Shown here piece by piece: positions 34,538 to 41,902 of a stretch of DNA of 41,902 bases. Location of the stretch: NCBI GenBank assembly GCA_016928055.1, contig JAFGLM010000037.1, positions 1 to 41,902 of the forward strand, in the 5' to 3' direction. Below the pieces are notes generated by a model. That model made no database searches, was not told the DNA's origin, and saw only the letters and a program-made list of their open reading frames with translations. The stretch's first letter is position 1; each line of letters opens with the position of its first letter. Source of the DNA: Gammaproteobacteria bacterium (lineage in GTDB: Bacteria > Pseudomonadota > Gammaproteobacteria > HTCC5015). The translations under genes and the position numbers were made by a program.

Positions 34538-35587
34538 CTATTCATAAATCGCGTGTTTCTTTGGATCAAGCGCTTCGCGCACCGCCTCTCCGACAAAAGT
34601 CACCATGGTCAAAACCAATACCAACGCCGCAACAACCGATATCGCTATCCATGGCGCGTGCAGATTATCAGTACCCTGCCTTAACATCTCACCCCAGCTC
34701 GGTGTCGGTGCCGGCAGGCCAAACCCCAGGTAGTCCAGCGAAGTGAGTGCGCTGATACCGCTGACAATTGAAAACGGAACAAATGTTACAACAATCGAAA
34801 TGGCGTTCGGCAAGATATGCATGAATATTATTCTCGGTGTCGACGCTCCCAACGCCCTAGCCGCCAGCACATAATCCCTTTCTTTCTCTTTGTATGTTGC
34901 AGTACGCATATACCAGGTCATCGACATCCAGCCAAATAGCACCATAATCAGTATTAACAGCATAAAATTCGGTGTAATAATTGAGGCGATAATCATAATG
35001 ACATATAAAATCGGTACATTGGACCATATTTCAATAATGCGCTGAAAAATCAGATCAAACCCGCCGCCCCAGTATCCCATCATACAGCCCAACGCAATTC
35101 CCACGGCGTAATTGATAATCAGCAATATCAATGAGAAAAAAATGGCTATTCGAAATCCATATATCAGCCTTGAGGAAATATCGCGGCCGGCTATGTCGGT
35201 TCCAAGGTAATGACTGCGTGAAAGGTCCGGTGGTTCCGGCGGATAACTGCCTTCCTTTACTGTTGTCTCGTAAGGACTGTAAGGAATAATCGGCATTAAT
35301 AGCCAGTTGCCGCTACCTTCCTCTGTGTACTTGTTTTGCAGCTCTCGGTAATTGGTTTCGTACTGATATTCCAGTCCGAAGACTCTGCCCGGTATTACGG
35401 CACCGTAGGTCGGGAAATATAATGTACTGTCGTGATACACGACGATAGCCCGATTATTGGCCAGCAATTCCGCAAAGCAGGCCAGCAACAGCATTACCAG
35501 CAATATGACGGCCGACCAGTACCCGCGCCTGATTGACCGGAAGCGATTCCACGTTCTGACTGTAAGCGGACTAAAACGAAGTAACAT
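34538..35587 (-). CDS. yejE: Peptide ABC transporter permease YejE-like
   Basis: Second inner-membrane permease of the importer, 349 residues. An N-terminal OppC-type segment with one membrane helix (YWSAVILLVMLLLACFAELLA) is followed by a periplasmic loop. Then come about five helices containing the EAA-type coupling motif (RTATYKEKERDYVLAARALGASTPRIIFMHILPNA). HYLGTDIAGRDISSRLIYGFRIAIF is typical for the DppC/OppC/YejE group. The end LDPKKHAIYE is also family-like. It starts 2 nt after the yejB stop, so the two are translated together. The following binding-protein gene starts 10 nt beyond its stop. Confidence 0.93.
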   Translation of the reverse strand: MLLRFSPLTVRTWNRFRSIRRGYWSAVILLVMLLLACFAELLANNRAIVVYHDSTLYFPTYGAVIPGRVFGLEYQYETNYRELQNKYTEEGSGNWLLMPIIPYSPYETTVKEGSYPPEPPDLSRSHYLGTDIAGRDISSRLIYGFRIAIFFSLILLIINYAVGIALGCMMGYWGGGFDLIFQRIIEIWSNVPILYVIMIIASIITPNFMLLILIMVLFGWMSMTWYMRTATYKEKERDYVLAARALGASTPRIIFMHILPNAISIVVTFVPFSIVSGISALTSLDYLGFGLPAPTPSWGEMLRQGTDNLHAPWIAISVVAALVLVLTMVTFVGEAVREALDPKKHAIYE

Positions 35588-35589
35588 AT

Positions 35590-36621
35590 TTATTTGCTGC
35601 CAAATTTTACTCTTGGGTCGATCATTGCCACGCAGATATCGGACAGAATATTGCCCAATAAAAATAAAAACGCAGAGATTGCCAGAATACCCATTACCAC
35701 CGGATAGTCTCTTTCGACCAAAGATTCGTATCCGAGCAAACCGATACCATCGATATTGAAAACCTTCTCGATTAAAAAGGCACCGGTGAGGAAAAAAGAA
35801 ATATTTTGACCGAAAGTCGTGGCAATCGGGATTAAGCTGTTTCGTAAAGCATGCTTTAACACCGCCTGATTAAATGGCAGCCCCTTGGCCATAGCTGTTC
35901 TTAAATAGTCCGCCGCAAGGTTCTCCATCAGCGCGTTTTTCATCATAAACGTCATGACAGCAAAACTGCCGGAGACATAAGCAATCAACGGCAAAACCGC
36001 ATGATAAAAAAGATCGATTGTCTTACCAATAAAATTCAAATCGGTAAAATTATCGCTGACAAATCCACCAAGTGGAAATATTTCCCAACTTGATGCAAAT
36101 GCGATGATCAGAATTATCCCGACAACAAACCCCGGCACCGCGTAACCGATAAAAACCAGCACCGAACTTAAATGATCAATTGCAGTATTGTGTTTGATGG
36201 CCTTAACGATACCAAGTGGAATACAAATGCCATAGGTCAGGATAAGCGTTGCAAGCCCGTAAAAAATGGAAACCGGCAGTCTCTCCTGTATTGTGCGCCA
36301 AACCGGATCGCTATAACGCGTTGAAACGCCCAGGTCAAGCTGCAAAACTTTCCCTAACCAGAAAAAATAACTTTGTACCACTGGTTTATCAAAACCGTAG
36401 TATTCACGCAGTTGCTGCAATTGATCTTCGGATAAAGGACTGCCGCCGATCTTATCCATGGAACGCATCGCAACCGGTCCTTCGGCTGCAAACTGCGCTG
36501 CCATCAACATCCGCTCTATCGGCCCGCCAGGCACAAACCGGGTCACTACGAATACCAGCAAAGTGATGCCAATAAAGGTTGGCGCAGTCAGCAAGAAACG
36601 TCTTATGAAATAAGACGTCAT
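35590..36621 (-). CDS. yejB: Peptide ABC transporter permease YejB-like
   Basis: First permease and first gene of the importer operon, 343 residues. The N-terminus (YFIRRFLLTAPTFIGITLLVFVVTRFVPGGPIERM) is characteristic of DppB/OppB/YejB. The EAA loop is LAADYLRTAMAKGLPFNQAVLKHALRNSLIP. The end (GLLGYESLVERDYPVVMGILAIS ... DPRVKFGSK) closely resembles E. coli YejB ([20 protein letters not shown]). A ribosome binding site AAGG lies eight bases before the ATG. The operon order yejB-yejE-binding protein-ATPase-ATPase differs from E. coli yejABEF. The promoter must lie in 36622-36865, a 244-nt stretch without a gene in which I see only weak -10/-35 candidates. Confidence 0.93.
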   Translation of the reverse strand: MTSYFIRRFLLTAPTFIGITLLVFVVTRFVPGGPIERMLMAAQFAAEGPVAMRSMDKIGGSPLSEDQLQQLREYYGFDKPVVQSYFFWLGKVLQLDLGVSTRYSDPVWRTIQERLPVSIFYGLATLILTYGICIPLGIVKAIKHNTAIDHLSSVLVFIGYAVPGFVVGIILIIAFASSWEIFPLGGFVSDNFTDLNFIGKTIDLFYHAVLPLIAYVSGSFAVMTFMMKNALMENLAADYLRTAMAKGLPFNQAVLKHALRNSLIPIATTFGQNISFFLTGAFLIEKVFNIDGIGLLGYESLVERDYPVVMGILAISAFLFLLGNILSDICVAMIDPRVKFGSK

Positions 36622-36865
36622 GCGATAACCTTATAACCTATATGTATCGGTAAACCGTGCATGAGATTCATGGACGCCGGTACCCGCGGCAACTCCTTCA
36701 TCTGTAATTTTCTCTGCAACTCGGAGACAAGAATTGAACTACAGACGCTAATGTATTATTCGCAATCAATAAAATTCAAGCTTAACGCCAATAGCTGCGC
36801 TCACACACGCCAAGCAAGCGCATGCTGGATTGTAGCATAGGATTTCTTTGGGGTTTTAGTGGATA

Positions 36866-37801
36866 TCAATCCAGCCGGCAAACACGATTACGACCAGCCG
36901 ATTTTGCCTGGTGAAGCGCCTTGTCAGCACGTGACACCGAAGCATGCCAACTCGGGTCGGCATCGGAATGTGGATCAAAGGCTCCGATGCCGGCACTAAC
37001 TGTTAATACACTTGTTGCACTGTCTTCGTGCCGGATATCACAATCAAAAATACTTTGCACCAGTCTTCGCGCAAGTATTTGCGCTCCTTCTTCGTTTGTT
37101 TCCGGCAACAAAAGCAATAATTTTCCGCCGTCGAAACGACATAACCTGTCCGCTGATCTAATCAGATTTTTTATACGCGATGCAATTTTAATGAATGCGA
37201 TATCACCGGCCTGATGTCCATAGCGATCATTGTACATTTTAAAATAATCGACATCTAAAAGGATCAGCGAATAAAAACGCATATAACGAACGGCGGTACC
37301 GTGCATATGGTCCAGATCTTTTTCCATTTCCCGCCGGTTTCCAATTCCTAACAGGGCGTCTTCCATTGCAAGCAGTTGCAGTTCCGGATTATTCGCGAGC
37401 ATTTTACGACTCGCAAGGTAACGCTGATATCGCTCCATAGATTCATTAATTACCTTATTTAGCGCTTCTTTTTCACAGGGTTTAATCAGGTAGCAATATA
37501 TCTGGCCGTCATTAACCGCGGATATTGCAGTGTCAACATCAACCCGACCGGTTAACAAAATTCGTTCTGATTCAGGGTTGACGACGCGGACTTTGCTAAG
37601 AAACTGCACACCGTCCATCTGCGGCATACTCATATCGGAGACAACAACCGGAAAAGGTCCAAGCTCACGCAGGGCTTCTAAACCTTCTGCGCCGCTCAAT
37701 CGAGTATGAACTTCGAAGTCACCTTGAAACTGACGTTCAATTTTTGATAACACGCCTGGCTCATCATCAACAAAAAGAACTTTCTGCAGTCCTTTATCCA
37801 T
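36866..37801 (-). CDS. Response regulator with receiver and degenerate GGDEF domain
   Basis: A 311-residue two-component output protein. The receiver domain (residues 5-125) has the acidic pair DDE (12-14), phosphoacceptor D56 in VSDMSMPQMDG, T84 in LLTG and K107 in YLIKPC. The C-terminal GGDEF domain (about 145-310) keeps LILLDVDYFKMYNDRYGHQAGD, including metal-binding D183. Where diguanylate cyclases have the GGDEF signature, this protein reads RFDGGKLLLLLP (222-233), that is DGGKL. The key acidic residue is replaced by Lys, so cyclase activity is unlikely. It may instead act as a c-di-GMP- or GTP-responsive or protein-interaction domain. It lies 39 nt downstream of the REC-PAS gene. No histidine kinase is in the window. 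Confidence 0.9.
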   Translation of the reverse strand: MDKGLQKVLFVDDEPGVLSKIERQFQGDFEVHTRLSGAEGLEALRELGPFPVVVSDMSMPQMDGVQFLSKVRVVNPESERILLTGRVDVDTAISAVNDGQIYCYLIKPCEKEALNKVINESMERYQRYLASRKMLANNPELQLLAMEDALLGIGNRREMEKDLDHMHGTAVRYMRFYSLILLDVDYFKMYNDRYGHQAGDIAFIKIASRIKNLIRSADRLCRFDGGKLLLLLPETNEEGAQILARRLVQSIFDCDIRHEDSATSVLTVSAGIGAFDPHSDADPSWHASVSRADKALHQAKSAGRNRVCRLD

Positions 37802-37840
37802 AACTATTCCCTGTCTTCCTCAAATTCACTCAGCGGCTAT

Positions 37841-38653
37841 TCACTTATCCATTGCACTGATTGATTTCTTCAGCTTAGTCAAATCCACAACAGAACCGGC
37901 CATACGCACTGGATCACCTTTTTCATTCCACATTGCCTGCCCGCGAACCAGACACCATATATACTCGCCGCTTTTTGTGATCATCCTGTGTTCCGCGTGA
38001 AAAGCAATATCCTTCTCCTGTAAATGTCTTTGGATACCACGTAACAGCGATTTGCGATCCTCCGGGTGAAAGCATTCTTTCCAGTTTGCGAGTGTCGCCG
38101 GGAATTCGTTTTCGCTATAGCCCAGTAGAGCGTAAAACTGCTCCGACAACCACATTTCATGTTTAATAATTTGCCAATCCCATATGCCTTCAGAAGTAGC
38201 GGTTACAACAAGTCGAAAACGTTGTTCATGGCAAATTAGTTCGAGATGAGATCGAAATCGATTTATGGCTGTGATGATAAGACGTTTGAGTAGCTTGGGG
38301 TTGAACTCGGTTTTACTGATAAAATCCTGCGCCGCAAAACCGAGATATTGTAGCGCCGCATTTTCGCTGTTTTCGCCTGTAACCAATATAATGGGCTTTT
38401 CCGGTGCAGCATGGTGAATATAATTCAGCGTTTCCAAACCCTGCGTATCCGGCAAATTGAGATCGAGTAACACAACATCGACGTCTCTATGTTTCTTTAA
38501 CTGGAGTAGCGCTTCCGCTGCACTACCCGACTGCCAAACCTCGAATTTAATATCTTCTACGCTTTCAAGCACTGCTTTGATATAAGCCGCATCGGCAGCA
38601 TGATCCTCAACATGTAACACTTTGATTACATTGGGAATTACGAAATCATTCAT
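37841..38653 (-). CDS. Response regulator with receiver and PAS domain
   Basis: A 270-residue protein with a receiver domain (about 10-130: LHVEDHAAD, phosphoacceptor D64 in LLDLNLPDTQG, LVTGEN, switch lysine in FISKTEF). A PAS_3-type domain with a PAC end follows (about 145-265: TSEGIWDWQIIKHEMWLSEQFYALLGY, FHPEDRKSL, AEHRMITKSGEYIWCLVRGQAMWNEKGDPVRMAGSVVDLT). No DNA-binding, GGDEF, EAL or kinase domain follows the PAS domain. It probably relays a signal through protein contacts, perhaps with the adjacent regulator encoded 39 nt downstream. The input signal is unknown. Confidence 0.88.
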   Translation of the reverse strand: MNDFVIPNVIKVLHVEDHAADAAYIKAVLESVEDIKFEVWQSGSAAEALLQLKKHRDVDVVLLDLNLPDTQGLETLNYIHHAAPEKPIILVTGENSENAALQYLGFAAQDFISKTEFNPKLLKRLIITAINRFRSHLELICHEQRFRLVVTATSEGIWDWQIIKHEMWLSEQFYALLGYSENEFPATLANWKECFHPEDRKSLLRGIQRHLQEKDIAFHAEHRMITKSGEYIWCLVRGQAMWNEKGDPVRMAGSVVDLTKLKKSISAMDK

Positions 38654-38893
38654 ACTCAGTTGTCCTGATATTCGTCCACGCCGCAGAAAACCCGTGCCTA
38701 TCGATCACCAAGTCATAAATCGCCTCATTAACCCGTCTCACAAAAACGGCAACAAAACGCGCGCGAGCGCCATAATCCAGTCTGGACTTGCTTTAAATTG
38801 ATCGGCTGCAAACTGGGAAACTTAAGTATTATCCGTCACAAACCCTGAGCGAAATGGCTGTAGCAGACCCCCACTGGAGGCTACAGACTACGG
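38654..38893. other. Intergenic region upstream of fabI and the response regulator pair
   Basis: Part of a 318-nt divergent gap without a supported gene. Besides the fabI promoter (listed separately) it holds an inverted repeat at 38858-38886. The promoter for the response regulators must be here on the minus strand, but I could not find a clear consensus pair. Confidence 0.4.
38858..38886. repeat. Inverted repeat just upstream of the fabI promoter
   Basis: Perfect 7-bp arms CTGTAGC (38858-38864) and GCTACAG (38880-38886) flank 15 nt. The end lies 7 bp before the fabI -35 box. The position fits an activator or repressor site, or a hairpin. There is no U-tract, so it is not an intrinsic terminator. 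Confidence 0.4.
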
Positions 38894-38922
38894 TTACCAT
38901 TTTGCAATCAACATAGTATGAT
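38894..38922 (+). promoter_or_regulatory. Sigma-70 promoter for fabI
   Basis: -35 TTACCA (38894-38899), 17-nt spacer and -10 TATGAT (38917-38922), about 50 nt before the fabI ATG at 38972. A good Shine-Dalgarno (GGGAG, 38961-38965) follows. Confidence 0.65.
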
Positions 38923-38971
38923 CGCGCCCTGACAACAAAACCGCCTATGAACTGTTGAACGGGAGTGAAAT

Positions 38972-39769
38972 ATGGGATTTTTGTCCGGCAAACGCGCTTT
39001 GATTACGGGTCTCGCCAGTGATAAATCAATTGCCTGGGGCATAGCTCAGGCTATGCGACGTGAAGGAGCCGAGCTGGCTTTTACCTATCAGGGCGAGCGG
39101 CTTAAAGATCGGGTGATTCAATTCGCTGATCAGCTGGGATCAAACATTACAGCGCCTTGCGATGTTACCGATGACATACAAATAGACCGCGTATTTGATA
39201 TAGTTAGTCAGCATTGGGACAGTCTTGATATCCTGGTGCACTCGGTAGGATTTGCGCCAGCCGATCAGATTCGCGGTGATTATCTGGACAACGTCACACG
39301 CGAGGGTTTTCGAATCGCGCACGATATCAGCGCCTACAGTTTCGCCGCCTTGGCCAAAGCCGCCAAACCCTTGCTGGAAAAAAGTGGCCATTCCGCTTTA
39401 CTGACCCTGAGTTATCTGGGTTCACTGCGCGCTGTACCAAACTACAATACGATGGGTTTAGCCAAAGCCAGCCTTGAAGCTAATGTACGCTATCTTGCAA
39501 AATCATTGGGTCGCATCGGTGGGCGGGTCAACGGTATCTCGGCTGGCCCGATTAAAACACTGGCAGCCGCCGGTATCGGCAATTTTCGCAAGATTCTGGA
39601 TCATGTCACGGAGGTGTCGCCGATTGGCCGTACCATTACTCAGGAAGAAGTTGGCAATGCGGCAGCTTTTTTATGCTCAGATCTGGCCTCGGGTATCACC
39701 GGTGAGATTCTTTATGTCGATGGCGGTTACAGTATCACCGGCATGGCCCTGCCCGAAGCGCAAACTTAA
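38972..39769 (+). CDS. fabI: Enoyl-[acyl-carrier-protein] reductase (NADH)
   Basis: Last step of each fatty acid elongation cycle. The 265-residue short-chain dehydrogenase is very similar to E. coli FabI along its length: [42 protein letters not shown] and [16 protein letters not shown]. The catalytic Tyr/Lys lie in [29 protein letters not shown] (Y148, Y158, K165). Gly93, the position known for triclosan resistance in E. coli, is unchanged. It has its own promoter and Shine-Dalgarno and is closed by a strong terminator, so it is probably monocistronic. Neighbour ppiD is convergent. Confidence 0.98.
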   Translation: MGFLSGKRALITGLASDKSIAWGIAQAMRREGAELAFTYQGERLKDRVIQFADQLGSNITAPCDVTDDIQIDRVFDIVSQHWDSLDILVHSVGFAPADQIRGDYLDNVTREGFRIAHDISAYSFAALAKAAKPLLEKSGHSALLTLSYLGSLRAVPNYNTMGLAKASLEANVRYLAKSLGRIGGRVNGISAGPIKTLAAAGIGNFRKILDHVTEVSPIGRTITQEEVGNAAAFLCSDLASGITGEILYVDGGYSITGMALPEAQT

Positions 39770-39774
39770 TTAAA

Positions 39775-39803
39775 AAACCCCGACTCAAAGATCGGGGTTT
39801 CTT
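39775..39803. terminator. Bidirectional intrinsic terminator between fabI and ppiD
   Basis: Perfect 9-bp stem AAACCCCGA / TCGGGGTTT with 8-nt loop, 6 nt after the fabI stop and 20 nt past the ppiD stop. On the plus strand it is followed by CTTAATTT; on the minus strand by TTTTTTAATT, the better U-tract. It should stop transcription from both sides. Confidence 0.9.
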
Positions 39804-39822
39804 AATTTGAAATTTAACCAAA

Positions 39823-41736
39823 TTATTGTTGCGGCTGCAAATCCGGATGAATGCTGATCTCAGCTCTTTCCTTTAGATCGTCCATCACAGCAGCTAAATC
39901 ATACTGTCCTCTCAACTGAATAAGTTCCTTTACCAGTTTTTGCTGTTCTTCCGTTTTTTGCCACTGAACATCACCGTTAACCACTTTATTCAGTTTCAAA
40001 ATTGCAGCGTCACCATTTGCGAAAAAAGTTTTATCAACAGGTTTCGATAAATGCATGGTGAACACTTTCTGTATCACTTCGCGCGGTGTATCCGTATCGT
40101 CGCGATTGGTCTCAACGCGTTTGTACACTCCACCATGCACCTGTGCCAGTTTACTCAAGCTCTCACCATTTTCCGCCGCACTCACTATAGCGGTGACGAC
40201 TTCCTGCAAAGCTTTGCTCGCCTGTTGAGCCTGTAACGTCTGGGTTATTTGTTCACGCGCTTCGTCAAGTGTTTTGGCACGGCTGGGTTCATGCTCTGCA
40301 ACTCGTAACACCATCACATGTTCAGGCTCTAATTCAAAGGGTGCTGAATTGTTGCCATCCTTTAAAACTTCATCAGAAAAGGCCGTACTGCGCACAGCCT
40401 GATTTTCTGCAATCCCGGTTCCTTTATCGGCGGTAAACCAATCCGAACTCTTGACTTCAGTTCCAACTGTTTCAGCAACAATCGCCAGATCATTTGGATT
40501 TTCAAATGCTGAATTAGCCAGACTATCAAGCAAATCATAAAACATCGGCTCAGCCTGTGATCTGCGATACTCTTCATCCAATATTACCCTGACTTCTGCA
40601 AACGGCTGAACCTTTGGCTCAATAATATTGTTAACCAGAATAAGATGAAAACCGAACTGTGTTTTTACAGGTTCGGTAACACTATTTGGTTTGGCTGCAA
40701 ACAGCGCATCTTCAAAAGGTTTAACCATTGCGCCGCGTTGCACATCATCAAGAGAACCACCACGTGAAGCGGAGCCTGGATCTTCAGAAGCTTCTTTGGC
40801 GACTTTAGAAAACGATTCGCCTTTAAGGATACGTTCACGCAACGCTTCAATTATCTTGCGCTTTTCTGCCACCACCTCATCCGACGCACCATCAGGCACC
40901 TTGATCAGAATATGACTGGCATTTCGCGCTTCATCAGTTTTGAAACGACCATCCGTCAAAGCGGTATTGTAGGTTGACTCCAATTGGGCTTCATCAACGG
41001 CAACTTTAGCAAGCATTCCAGCCAGACTTAATTCAATATATTCAACTCTGATTTTCTCTTCAGTTTTATATCGGTCCGAATTTTTCTCGTAGTAAGCCTT
41101 AATGTCCTGCTCTGACACCTTGGTTGTATGCTGCTTGTATTTTTCAGATGCTATCCGAACATATTCAAAATCACGATTTTGATAGCGCAATTGTGCATAT
41201 TCAGCAACTTCCTCACGCGTCAGATAAGCTGATTTACGAATACTTTCCTGGATTTGCGAAGCCAGCAATTGATCTCGAAGCAGTGTTTCATAACCTTGTT
41301 TACTCAATCCTCGTGAGCGCAATTCAGCGGCATAGGCATCAGGATCAAATTGACCATTGGTTTGAAAAACGGGATCTGAAGTAATTATTGATAAGACCTG
41401 CTGAACTGGTACTCTGTAACGATTATCTTCGATCAGTTGCTTATACAACTCACGATTTACCATCATCGCAACAGTCTGTGTGCGTAAAAAAGATTCAGCA
41501 TCGAAATAGGTCGGCATTCTGCCGCCGAAAGACTGTAATAGTTGTTGTCTGTTGCGGGTTATTTCCCGATCAAATTCCTGCAAGGAAATTTTTGAATCAT
41601 TAACCTTAATCGCAAACTTGTCTTGTCCGATACCGGTGTATTCCTGTACTCCCCACAAAATAAATGGAACGCTGATCAGGATGACTACAAACCAGGCGAT
41701 GATGCCGGTTATCCGGTCTTTAATTGCCAGTAACAT
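39823..41736 (-). CDS. ppiD: PpiD-like periplasmic folding chaperone, membrane-anchored
   Basis: Inner-membrane-anchored periplasmic chaperone that binds proteins leaving the Sec translocon. The 637-residue length is near E. coli PpiD (623). One N-terminal membrane helix (IIAWFVVILISVPFILWGV, about 11-30) is followed by the SurA-like N-domain (FAIKVNDSKISLQEFDREI). One parvulin domain lies at about 267-370 (RNASHILIKVP, FSKVAKEASEDPGSASRGGSLD, QFGFHLILV). A C-terminal helical domain follows. In E. coli the parvulin domain has no isomerase activity; whether it is active here is not clear. Upstream lies tRNA-Asp with its terminator, so ppiD needs a promoter within 41737-41792; none is convincing. 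Confidence 0.94.
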   Translation of the reverse strand: MLLAIKDRITGIIAWFVVILISVPFILWGVQEYTGIGQDKFAIKVNDSKISLQEFDREITRNRQQLLQSFGGRMPTYFDAESFLRTQTVAMMVNRELYKQLIEDNRYRVPVQQVLSIITSDPVFQTNGQFDPDAYAAELRSRGLSKQGYETLLRDQLLASQIQESIRKSAYLTREEVAEYAQLRYQNRDFEYVRIASEKYKQHTTKVSEQDIKAYYEKNSDRYKTEEKIRVEYIELSLAGMLAKVAVDEAQLESTYNTALTDGRFKTDEARNASHILIKVPDGASDEVVAEKRKIIEALRERILKGESFSKVAKEASEDPGSASRGGSLDDVQRGAMVKPFEDALFAAKPNSVTEPVKTQFGFHLILVNNIIEPKVQPFAEVRVILDEEYRRSQAEPMFYDLLDSLANSAFENPNDLAIVAETVGTEVKSSDWFTADKGTGIAENQAVRSTAFSDEVLKDGNNSAPFELEPEHVMVLRVAEHEPSRAKTLDEAREQITQTLQAQQASKALQEVVTAIVSAAENGESLSKLAQVHGGVYKRVETNRDDTDTPREVIQKVFTMHLSKPVDKTFFANGDAAILKLNKVVNGDVQWQKTEEQQKLVKELIQLRGQYDLAAVMDDLKERAEISIHPDLQPQQ

Positions 41737-41792
41737 GTCTTTGCCTACGCTGTTGAATTGTCCAATTAAAACTATTCACCATATAAATAATA

Positions 41793-41815
41793 AAGGGCGT
41801 CCTAAGGACGCCCTT
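41793..41815 (-). terminator. Intrinsic terminator after tRNA-Asp
   Basis: Perfect 10-bp stem AAGGGCGTCC / GGACGCCCTT with a 3-nt loop. On the minus strand it lies 10 nt downstream of the tRNA 3' end and is followed by the T-rich TATTATTTATAT. It separates the tRNA transcript from ppiD. Confidence 0.85.
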
Positions 41816-41825
41816 CCGTCGATAA

Positions 41826-41902
41826 TGGCGGAGTGGACGGGACTCGAACCCGCGACCCCCGGCGTGACAGGCCGGTATTCTAACCGACTGAACTACCACT
41901 CC
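41826..41902 (-). tRNA. tRNA-Asp (anticodon GTC)
   Basis: 77 nt on the minus strand, complete, with its 5' end at the last base of the window. Acceptor stem GGAGTGG pairs with CCACTCC; discriminator G; CCA is encoded (41826-41828). D-loop AGTTCAGTCGGTTAGA, anticodon loop CCTGTCACG with GTC at 41866-41868, and T-arm GCGGGTTCGAGTCCCGT are all standard. It closely matches E. coli tRNA-Asp with compensating changes in the acceptor and anticodon stems. Confidence 0.97.

Noticed and set aside
36822..36838. ATGCT/AGCAT inverted repeat downstream of the GGDEF regulator
   Set aside because: Only 5 bp, no U-tract on either strand; not supported as a terminator.
1..41902. Mobile elements, phage genes, toxin-antitoxin or CRISPR systems
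   Set aside because: No transposase, integrase, regular repeat-spacer pattern or small toxin-like gene pair was found anywhere in the window.

Overview
This 41.9 kb window looks like chromosomal core sequence from a free-living gammaproteobacterium of moderate GC. The main evidence is the gene order. On the minus strand it runs rpsB-tsf-pyrH-frr-uppS-cdsA-dxr-rseP-bamA-skp-lpxD-fabZ-lpxA, then (after an insertion) rnhB-dnaE-accA-tilS. map-glnD diverges from rpsB. This is the classical gammaproteobacterial translation, envelope and lipid A supercluster. I see no phage, insertion sequence, integrase or CRISPR array, so the genus cannot be given from the sequence alone.

Layout. 1-6051 (minus): tilS (cut by the window edge), accA, dnaE, rnhB. 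6207-10159 (plus): a Gfo/Idh/MocA oxidoreductase, lpxB and a GH13 subfamily 18-type sugar phosphorylase. 10181-14040 (minus): a GT81-type glucosyl-3-phosphoglycerate synthase, a HAD-IIB phosphatase of the mannosyl/glucosyl-3-phosphoglycerate phosphatase type, a P-loop glycerate kinase and a secreted glutaminyl cyclase. 14063-26691 (minus): lpxA back to rpsB. 27151-30615 (plus): map, glnD. 30618-36621 (minus): a five-gene Yej/Dpp-type peptide ABC importer. 36866-38653 (minus): two response regulators, one with a degenerate GGDEF domain. 38972-39769 (plus): fabI, followed by a strong bidirectional terminator. 39823-41736 (minus): ppiD. 41826-41902 (minus): tRNA-Asp(GTC) with its own terminator.

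The most interesting region is 8.4-13.2 kb. Between lpxA and lpxB, which are usually adjacent, lies what appears to be a complete glucosylglycerate (compatible solute) cycle. Glycerate kinase would make 3-phosphoglycerate, GpgS would add glucose, the HAD phosphatase would release glucosylglycerate, and the convergent GH13_18 enzyme could phosphorolyse it back to glucose-1-phosphate and glycerate. The synthetic genes overlap or nearly abut and are read with the lpxA operon. The phosphorylase is on the opposite strand. Family assignments come from visible motifs; the cycle is an inference.

Other points of interest: the oxidoreductase beside lpxB suggests a GnnA-like step towards a diamino-sugar lipid A. 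LpxA carries a Met at the acyl-chain ruler position, which suggests C10 chains. Ribosomal protein S2 has an ~84-residue Lys/Ala/Asp/Glu-rich tail. A GGDEF response regulator has lost its signature motif. The binding protein of the peptide importer is a predicted lipoprotein.
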